This document shows, piece by piece, positions 1 through 6,826 of a DNA stretch of 6,826 bases; within the stretch, counting starts at the first letter, position 1, and each line of letters opens with the position of its first letter. The notes beneath the pieces are model-generated. The model was not told where the DNA came from and did no database searches. It saw only the letters and a list, made by a program, of their open reading frames with translations. The stretch comes from Acidimicrobiia bacterium (GTDB lineage Bacteria; Actinomycetota; Acidimicrobiia; Spongiisociales; ZC4RG35), in NCBI GenBank assembly GCA_030623125.1, contig JAUXMQ010000062.1, positions 1 through 6,826 on the forward strand, written 5' to 3'. A program made the translations under genes and the position numbers.

Positions 1-314
1 CCCTTCTCGGCCAGCGAGCCGGCGCTCCGATCGATCTCCCTGCGGTGAAGCAGCAGCTTTCGCTCACGTTCGGGGTCGTGGCCACCTTCGTGGGCGAAGT
101 CATACGGGGAACTATGAGCGCCCACCAGGAAGACCTCGCCATGTTCGACCTGCGCATAGGAGTCTTTCAGCTCCAGCTTGCCGGCACGAAGCGACTTCAC
201 TTCCGAGCCCACAAGCACCATCCCCGCTTCATAGGTCTCGACAATGGAGTAGTTGCGCCGGGCACGTCGGTTGGTCGCCACCACCTTGACCTGCCCGGGG
301 TCCTCCGGGCCCAC
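1..314 (-). CDS. smpB: SsrA-binding protein SmpB, C-terminal part cut by the window edge
   Basis: SmpB binds the tRNA-like domain of tmRNA and brings it to ribosomes stalled on broken mRNAs (trans-translation). The visible 104 residues carry the family's hallmark stretches: ATNRRARRNYSI at about 13-24, ETYEAG at 26-31, GSEVKSLRAGK at 36-46 followed by DSYAQV, and HDPERERKLLLHRREI at 79-94. Family members are about 155-160 residues, so roughly 50 C-terminal residues lie beyond position 1. The chosen start is the GTG at 314-312, which shares one base with the ftsX stop (TAGTG); there is no Shine-Dalgarno, so translation is probably coupled to ftsX. A GTG at 284 or 281 would give a shorter N-terminus that still keeps the conserved core, so the start is less certain than the identity. 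Confidence 0.95.
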   Translation of the reverse strand, partial: MGPEDPGQVKVVATNRRARRNYSIVETYEAGMVLVGSEVKSLRAGKLELKDSYAQVEHGEVFLVGAHSSPYDFAHEGGHDPERERKLLLHRREIDRSAGSLAEK

Positions 315-1237
315 TAGAAGCCGGCTGGTGTGTCGGGCCCGGTGCCATCGGCGTCGCGAAGGTAACGGCTCAAGCCCATGAGAGACCCAACGATTCCGGC
401 AACGGCACCGAAGGCCAAGAAGAGAAGCCCCCAGCTCAGAAACCAGTCCTGACCGACATCGAGGCGGAACAGGGCGAATCCCTCTCCGGCACGAGCCAGG
501 CTCGTCGAGCCCAGCCAGACGGTGAAGACAGCAAGGGTCGCCCCCGCCACCCCTTCGATCATCCCCTCCAGCAGGACGGGCACGCGGATGAACCAATTGG
601 AGGCGCCGACCAGTTTCATGATGGCCACCTCCTCACGGCGGGCATAGATCGCCAGTCTGATCGTGTTGGCGATCAGAACGATCGCGGAGAGACCGAGAGC
701 AACGGCCAGTCCCAGACCCAAAACGTTGAGGACCCTGGAGAGGTTCTGAAGTTGCTCGATCGAGTCGGCCGCCGTTGTTACCTGACGCACGACCTGGGTC
801 TGCTGATCCAGCCGGAATTTGACCGAGTTGTGCAAGGCGATGTCAACCAGCTCGATGCGGATGGAGGCCGGAAGAATCGTCGGGTCGATGTCGAGCAGCT
901 CCTCCTGGCCTGCAAACAACTCCTGGTATTCGATCCACGCCTCGGCCTTGCTCACGTACCTGGCTTGGTCGACCTCGTCCCAACCCCTCACGTCTTCCAG
1001 AAGAACCTCATGGGCGTTCGACGGCACACCGTTCTCGCCCGCATCGTTGAGAAAGGCGATCACATGGACACCCTGCTGCCAGGCAAGCGTGTTGATACGA
1101 AGTATCTCGTTGACTACGAGGGCGCCAAAGGCAAGGGTCAATGAGATGAAGACGGCCAGAATCGCCCCTGCAACGATGAGGAGGTTGCGGCGGAGACTTA
1201 CAAAGGCCTCCCTGATGAGGAAGAGGATCCGACTCAC
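314..1237 (-). CDS. ftsX: Cell division protein FtsX (FtsE-FtsX complex membrane subunit)
   Basis: FtsX is the membrane subunit of the FtsEX complex, which uses the ATPase FtsE to control peptidoglycan hydrolases at the division site. The 307-residue protein has the expected layout: a short cytoplasmic N-terminus, one membrane segment at about 19-43, an extracellular domain at about 44-168, then three membrane segments near 169-192, 219-245 and 266-288. The family signature REEVAIMKLVGAS (201-213) follows the second membrane segment, where FtsX proteins contact FtsE. The start is GTG at 1237-1235, in a GTGA overlap with the ftsE stop and behind a strong purine-rich ribosome binding site. The short tail after the last membrane segment is rich in Gly, Asp and Pro. 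No peptidoglycan hydrolase gene lies next to it; smpB follows directly. The length is normal for an actinobacterial FtsX. Confidence 0.96.
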   Translation of the reverse strand: MSRILFLIREAFVSLRRNLLIVAGAILAVFISLTLAFGALVVNEILRINTLAWQQGVHVIAFLNDAGENGVPSNAHEVLLEDVRGWDEVDQARYVSKAEAWIEYQELFAGQEELLDIDPTILPASIRIELVDIALHNSVKFRLDQQTQVVRQVTTAADSIEQLQNLSRVLNVLGLGLAVALGLSAIVLIANTIRLAIYARREEVAIMKLVGASNWFIRVPVLLEGMIEGVAGATLAVFTVWLGSTSLARAGEGFALFRLDVGQDWFLSWGLLFLAFGAVAGIVGSLMGLSRYLRDADGTGPDTPAGF

Positions 1238-1929
1238 TCCTCCTCCCCCAGACCCTCATAGGTCCCCAGGGCGTCGTCCCGCATGACCTTGCCCTCATCG
1301 AGGGCAATCACCCGCCGCTGCATGGCGTCGACGATGGCGTGATCGTGGGTAGCCATCACAATCGTGGTACCGGTCCGGTTGATTCGGTCGAGCAGTCTCA
1401 TGATCCCCACCGATGTCTTGGGGTCGAGGTTTCCGGTGGGCTCATCACAAAGCATTATCGGAGGTCGGTTGACGAACGCTCGTGCCACCGAGACTCGCTG
1501 CTGCTCTCCGCCCGAGAGCTGGCGGGGATACCGCTTCGCCTTGTCTGCAAGTCCCACCAGCTCGAGCACCTGGGCCACCTGCGGAGCGATCACGGACCTC
1601 GGACGTCCAAGAACCTCGAGGGCGAAGCCCACGTTCTCGGCGACGGTCTTGTTGGGAAGAAGCTTGTAGTCCTGAAAGACCGTTCCAACGGATCGTCGCA
1701 AATAGGGAATCTTCCACTTGGGTAGGGTCGTGATGTCCTTGCCTGCAACCCAGATCTTCCCGCGGGTCACCGGCTCATCCCTCAGCATGAGCCTGATCAG
1801 CGTTGACTTGCCCGAGCCTGAGGGGCCCACGAGAAACATGAACTCCCCCTTCGGGATATCGAGGGAGACGTCGTTTGCGGCAATCGTGCCGCCTTCGTAG
1901 ACCTTGGTGACGTTTTCGAGTCGGATCAT
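1234..1929 (-). CDS. ftsE: Cell division ATP-binding protein FtsE
   Basis: FtsE is the cytoplasmic ABC-type ATPase that drives FtsX and so couples division to cell wall hydrolysis. All nucleotide-binding motifs are intact in the 231 residues: Walker A GPSGSGKST (35-43), Q-loop Gln86 in VFQDYKLL, ABC signature LSGGEQQR (138-145), Walker B IMLCDEP (158-164, catalytic Glu163), D-loop NLDP and switch His195. The text VGTVFQDYKLLPNKTVAENV is typical of FtsE rather than of other ABC ATPases. The start is ATG at 1929-1927, giving the usual MIRLENVTKVY N-terminus. A 75-bp gap (1930-2004) separates it from prfB; there is no recognisable Shine-Dalgarno and the bases just upstream are pyrimidine-rich, including a run of six C. 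I see no convincing promoter or terminator in that gap. The C-terminus ends in three Glu residues. Confidence 0.98.
   Translation of the reverse strand: MIRLENVTKVYEGGTIAANDVSLDIPKGEFMFLVGPSGSGKSTLIRLMLRDEPVTRGKIWVAGKDITTLPKWKIPYLRRSVGTVFQDYKLLPNKTVAENVGFALEVLGRPRSVIAPQVAQVLELVGLADKAKRYPRQLSGGEQQRVSVARAFVNRPPIMLCDEPTGNLDPKTSVGIMRLLDRINRTGTTIVMATHDHAIVDAMQRRVIALDEGKVMRDDALGTYEGLGEEE
1239..1249 (-). promoter_or_regulatory. ftsX ribosome binding site inside the ftsE C-terminal codons
   Basis: On the minus strand GGGGGAGGAGG runs up to two bases before the ftsX GTG. It gives several overlapping matches to the anti-Shine-Dalgarno sequence. The same bases are codons for the C-terminal Gly-Glu-Glu-Glu of FtsE. 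Together with the GTGA overlap this indicates tight translational coupling of the two subunits of one complex. Confidence 0.75.
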
Positions 1930-2004
1930 TCGAACAGGGGGGAAGTCTGCCAGGAATGGGTTGATTGGCTGCGGATAGCGAAAACCGTAATCGTGGTATT
2001 CGGG

Positions 2005-3132
2005 CTAGTTGGAATCACTCAACGCCTCGTACTTGGCCCTTCGATAACGCAAATAGGCCTCGACAAACCCCTGAAGGTCGCCGTCGAGAACACCCCCAAC
2101 GTTTCCCACTTCGTGGTCTGTTCTCAGGTCCTTCACCATCTGGTATGGCTGAAGGACATAGCTTCGCACCTGACGACCCCAGGCGGCCTCACCTTTCTCG
2201 CCCCGGATCTCATCGAGGTGAGCCTGCCGCTCGAGTCGGGCGCGCTCGGCGAGACGAGCCTTGAGCATCGCCATGGCCCTCGCCTTGTTCTGAAGCTGGG
2301 ATCGCTCGTTCTGACACTGGACGACGACTCCCGACGGTAGGTGAGTGATCCGCACGGCACTGTCGGTCGTGTTGACATGTTGACCGCCGGCACCCTGGGA
2401 ACGGTAGGTGTCGATTCGAAGATCCTCCTCGTTTATCTCGATGTCCGCCTCGTCGCCGAGATCAGGCACCACGTCGACGCCGGCGAAGCTGGTATGACGT
2501 CGGGCGTTGGCATCGAAAGGGCTTATGCGCACCAGCCGGTGCACCCCCCGCTCCGACTCGAGGATGCCGTAGGCGCGATCGCCTTTGACGGTGAATGTCG
2601 CCGACTTGATTCCGGCCTCCTCACCCTCGGTGACCTCTTCGACAGTCACGGAGAACCCGGAGTCATTGAGAAATCGCTGATACATCCGGGCCATCATCTC
2701 GGCCCAGTCCTGGGCGTCAACCCCGCCCGCCCCGGCATGCACGCTGAGAATTGCGTCTGCCTCGTCGTACTCGTCGAAGAACAGCGACTCGATCTCGAGG
2801 TCGTCGAGAGTCGAACCTGACTCCTCCAGGAGATCGATGGCTTCTTCTTGCACCTCTGAGTCACCGGCCTCGGCTGCCAACTCCAACAGAACCTCGGCGT
2901 CATCGATCTGGGAGGCAAGTCCATCGACCTTCTCGAACAGCGCCTCGTGGCGCGCCAGCCGACGGCTGACCACACGTGCTTCGTCGGGGTCATCCCATAG
3001 ATCGGGAGATGACACCTTCTCACGGAGCTCTGAAAGGTCTGCGGCCTTGCCCTCGAGGTCGAGGAACAATCGAGCGTCCTCGAGACGCTTTCGCAAGTCG
3101 GCAACCGCCACCTGGGGGTCTTTGATCTCCAC
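2005..3132 (-). CDS. prfB: Peptide chain release factor 2 (RF2), single uninterrupted frame
   Basis: RF2 recognises UGA and UAA stop codons in the ribosomal A site and triggers release of the finished protein. The 375-residue product has an N-terminal coiled region, the RF2-specific anticodon-like tripeptide SPF at 204-206 (RF1 has a PxT motif there) and the catalytic GGQ at 249-251 within SQGAGGQHVN. E. coli RF2 is 365 residues, so it is full length. Unlike E. coli prfB there is no internal TGA: the position that would carry the CTT-TGA-C frameshift site reads CTC GAC (Leu24-Asp25) in frame. The start is GTG at 3132-3130, giving MEIKDPQVAV, a good match to RF2 N-termini. It has no Shine-Dalgarno, lies 12 nt after the secA stop and is in the same frame as secA, so translation probably depends on ribosomes leaving secA. 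Confidence 0.97.
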   Translation of the reverse strand: MEIKDPQVAVADLRKRLEDARLFLDLEGKAADLSELREKVSSPDLWDDPDEARVVSRRLARHEALFEKVDGLASQIDDAEVLLELAAEAGDSEVQEEAIDLLEESGSTLDDLEIESLFFDEYDEADAILSVHAGAGGVDAQDWAEMMARMYQRFLNDSGFSVTVEEVTEGEEAGIKSATFTVKGDRAYGILESERGVHRLVRISPFDANARRHTSFAGVDVVPDLGDEADIEINEEDLRIDTYRSQGAGGQHVNTTDSAVRITHLPSGVVVQCQNERSQLQNKARAMAMLKARLAERARLERQAHLDEIRGEKGEAAWGRQVRSYVLQPYQMVKDLRTDHEVGNVGGVLDGDLQGFVEAYLRYRRAKYEALSDSN

Positions 3133-3144
3133 AGCAGGACTAAG

Positions 3145-5760
<2,616 letters not shown>

Positions 5761-5764
5761 TAGA

Positions 5765-5770
5765 CCCCCT
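5765..5770 (-). promoter_or_regulatory. Shine-Dalgarno of secA
   Basis: AGGGGG on the minus strand ends four bases before the secA ATG. It is the clearest free-standing ribosome binding site in the window and supports the ATG at 5760, which also gives the expected MPILQKVLRAGEGK N-terminus. prfB, ftsE and smpB lack a comparable site. Confidence 0.75.
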
Positions 5771-5789
5771 GATCCTACCGTTGGTGCCG

Positions 5790-5818
5790 ATTTGACCCAC
5801 TTCGGGTGGCCTGGTCAA
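5790..5818 (-). promoter_or_regulatory. Candidate secA promoter coinciding with an inverted repeat
   Basis: On the minus strand TTGACC (5818-5813; 5 of 6 to the -35 consensus) is followed after exactly 17 bases by TCAAAT (5795-5790; 4 of 6 to the -10 consensus, but lacking the important second-position A). The -35 hexamer overlaps the stop codon of the response regulator gene. The same bases form a dyad: TTGACC at 5792-5797 and its complement GGTCAA at 5813-5818, with a smaller stem CCAC/GTGG around a TTCGG loop inside. The repeat could be an operator, an RNA hairpin or chance. No T-run follows on the minus strand, so it is not a typical intrinsic terminator. Confidence 0.3.
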
Positions 5819-6465
5819 CGGTCCTGTATGAGCCCCTCACGATGAGCCCAGTTAACCGCCTCGAAGCGGGACTTCATTCCCAGCTTGTCGAGGATGTTGC
5901 GTACGTGGTTACGAACGGTGTTCTCCGAGATGTAGAGCTGATCGGCAATCTCCTTCGAAGTATTGCCCTCCCCGACCAGTGTCAGGATCTCCAATTCGCG
6001 TCCGGTCAGTTCGGGCTGCCGCGTCGCTGCGTTGCCGTGATGACGAAGAAGGTCGCGCAGCGAGGCGAAGAGCTTGCCACCCATTGCAGGAGACACCGCG
6101 GCGCCACCGTCGAGCACGTCGTTCATCGCGGCGACGAGTCTGGGAAGCGGGGTGTCCTTTGTCAGATAGCCCGACGCTCCGGCTTTGACCGCTGCCAGCA
6201 GGTCCTCGGAGGATTCGCTTGCCGTCAGCAGGACCACCCGCGTCTTGGGACTGGTCTTGATGATTGTTCCCACCACTTCGAGTCCTGACATACCCGGCAT
6301 GAGAAGGTCGAGCATCACGAGATCGGGTTCGAATTCCCGCGTCATGTCGATGCCGGCCATCGCGTCGGGGGCGACACCCACAACGTCGAACCCCTCCTGG
6401 ACAAAGGCGGCTTTCAGCGCCTCGCGAAAAAGCTCGGCGTCGTCAACTACGAGAACTGATGCCAT
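5815..6465 (-). CDS. NarL/FixJ-family two-component response regulator
   Basis: This is a 216-residue DNA-binding response regulator that would change transcription when phosphorylated by a sensor kinase. The receiver domain (about 3-120) has all key residues: acidic pair Asp8/Asp9 in VVDDAE, phospho-acceptor Asp53 in MLDLLMPG, Thr81 in LLTAS and Lys103 in YLTKD. A linker leads to a LuxR-type helix-turn-helix at about 152-209, with LTGRELEILTLVGEGNTSKEI and SENTVRNHVRNILDKLG. The start is ATG at 6465-6463, inside the 3' end of the ComF-family gene (19-nt overlap); only a weak GAGGT lies upstream, about 12 bases away, so coupling is likely. No histidine kinase gene is in the window, so its signal and partner are unknown. 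It sits between comF and secA, where hpf is often found in related genomes. Targets cannot be named from sequence. Confidence 0.93.
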   Translation of the reverse strand: MASVLVVDDAELFREALKAAFVQEGFDVVGVAPDAMAGIDMTREFEPDLVMLDLLMPGMSGLEVVGTIIKTSPKTRVVLLTASESSEDLLAAVKAGASGYLTKDTPLPRLVAAMNDVLDGGAAVSPAMGGKLFASLRDLLRHHGNAATRQPELTGRELEILTLVGEGNTSKEIADQLYISENTVRNHVRNILDKLGMKSRFEAVNWAHREGLIQDR

Positions 6466-6826
6466 GGGTCAGGGCTACCTCTGCTGGCGATAAGAGCACT
6501 GGGCTTCGTAGCCGGGAGGCTAGTGCCCCCCGGTACCGCATTGGCGGCGACAGCAGCACGAACGTGGTTCTCGCCAATCGACGTGATCGCAGACAACATC
6601 GTGGCCCCGGTGGTCACCACGTCGTCCACGACCAGAACCGGTCCTTCGGGAGTATTGCGCAGTCTGAACCCGGTGACGCCACGGCTGTGATCCCCCCCGG
6701 CACGGCGTTGGCGGTGTAGCGGTGGTTGGAGAAGGGACAGGACCGGCACACCGAGATGGTGAGCCAAACGGTCGGCAAGAGCGCGGGCGGGATCGATTCC
6801 GTAACGAATCCGCCTCGTCCGGGCCC
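6447..6826 (-). CDS. comF: ComF-family phosphoribosyltransferase-like protein, 5' end missing
   Basis: The last 125 residues of a ComF-type protein are visible; the gene continues past the right edge. ComF is needed for DNA uptake in naturally competent bacteria, but homologues occur widely in non-competent species with unclear roles. The evidence is the phosphoribosyltransferase PRPP-binding loop VLVVDDVVTTGAT (63-75 of the visible part) preceded by a region like the ComF core: YGIDPARALADRLAHHLGVP, then an Arg-rich stretch and GFRLRN. Family members are about 200-240 residues, so the N-terminal part, often with a Cys zinc finger, lies outside. The tail after the PRPP domain (about 98-125, rich in Gly, Ser and Pro, ending DPWHQFS) looks longer than in typical ComF proteins and overlaps the response regulator start by 19 nt. 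A different PRTase family member is possible but less likely. Confidence 0.8.
   Translation of the reverse strand, partial: ARTRRIRYGIDPARALADRLAHHLGVPVLSLLQPPLHRQRRAGGDHSRGVTGFRLRNTPEGPVLVVDDVVTTGATMLSAITSIGENHVRAAVAANAVPGGTSLPATKPSALIASRGSPDPWHQFS

Noticed and set aside
45..317. A 90-codon plus-strand open frame at the left end
   Set aside because: It is the antisense of clear SmpB coding sequence.
752..1286. Two overlapping plus-strand open frames antisense to the ftsX extracellular domain
   Set aside because: They have no recognisable domain or start signals, and the opposite strand carries an intact FtsX.
5792..5818. The hairpin between the response regulator and secA as an intrinsic terminator
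   Set aside because: The inner stem is only four pairs and the following bases on the minus strand are AAATCGG, not a T-run.
6765..6767. TTG as the start codon of the ComF-family gene
   Set aside because: The frame stays open to the window edge and the upstream codons encode matching ComF core sequence, so the gene begins outside the window.

Overview
This is a housekeeping segment from a moderately GC-rich bacterium (roughly 60% G+C by eye), most likely a member of the Actinomycetota. The SecA protein reads like an actinobacterial SecA1, the release factor 2 gene lacks the usual programmed frameshift, and the order secA, prfB, ftsE, ftsX, smpB is one I know from Actinobacteria such as mycobacteria. 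An acidimicrobial or related uncultured lineage would fit, but that is a guess. No rRNA, tRNA, CRISPR array, insertion sequence or phage-like gene is visible.

All seven genes lie on the minus strand, so they are read from the right end to the left. From right to left: the 3' part of a ComF-family phosphoribosyltransferase gene, a NarL/FixJ-type response regulator overlapping it by 19 nt, a 54-bp gap with a good Shine-Dalgarno and a possible promoter/dyad, secA (871 aa), a 12-nt gap, prfB (375 aa), a 75-bp gap, ftsE, ftsX (4-nt overlap with ftsE), and smpB (1-nt overlap with ftsX, cut by the left edge). The coding density is very high and no gene-free stretch exceeds 75 bp. No intrinsic terminator is visible, so much of it could be co-transcribed.

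The genes join protein export (SecA), translation termination and ribosome rescue (RF2, SmpB), and division-linked cell wall hydrolysis (FtsEX). The response regulator has no sensor kinase in the window, and sits where a hibernation-promoting factor gene is often found between comF and secA.

I do not see a novel multi-gene system. The most interesting details are at junctions. prfB has no in-gene frameshift site but starts, without a Shine-Dalgarno, in the same frame as secA, 12 nt after a UGA-C stop and with no stop codon between. There is also a TTGACC/GGTCAA dyad upstream of secA that coincides with a promoter-like arrangement. The Glu-rich end of ftsE doubles as the ribosome binding site of ftsX.
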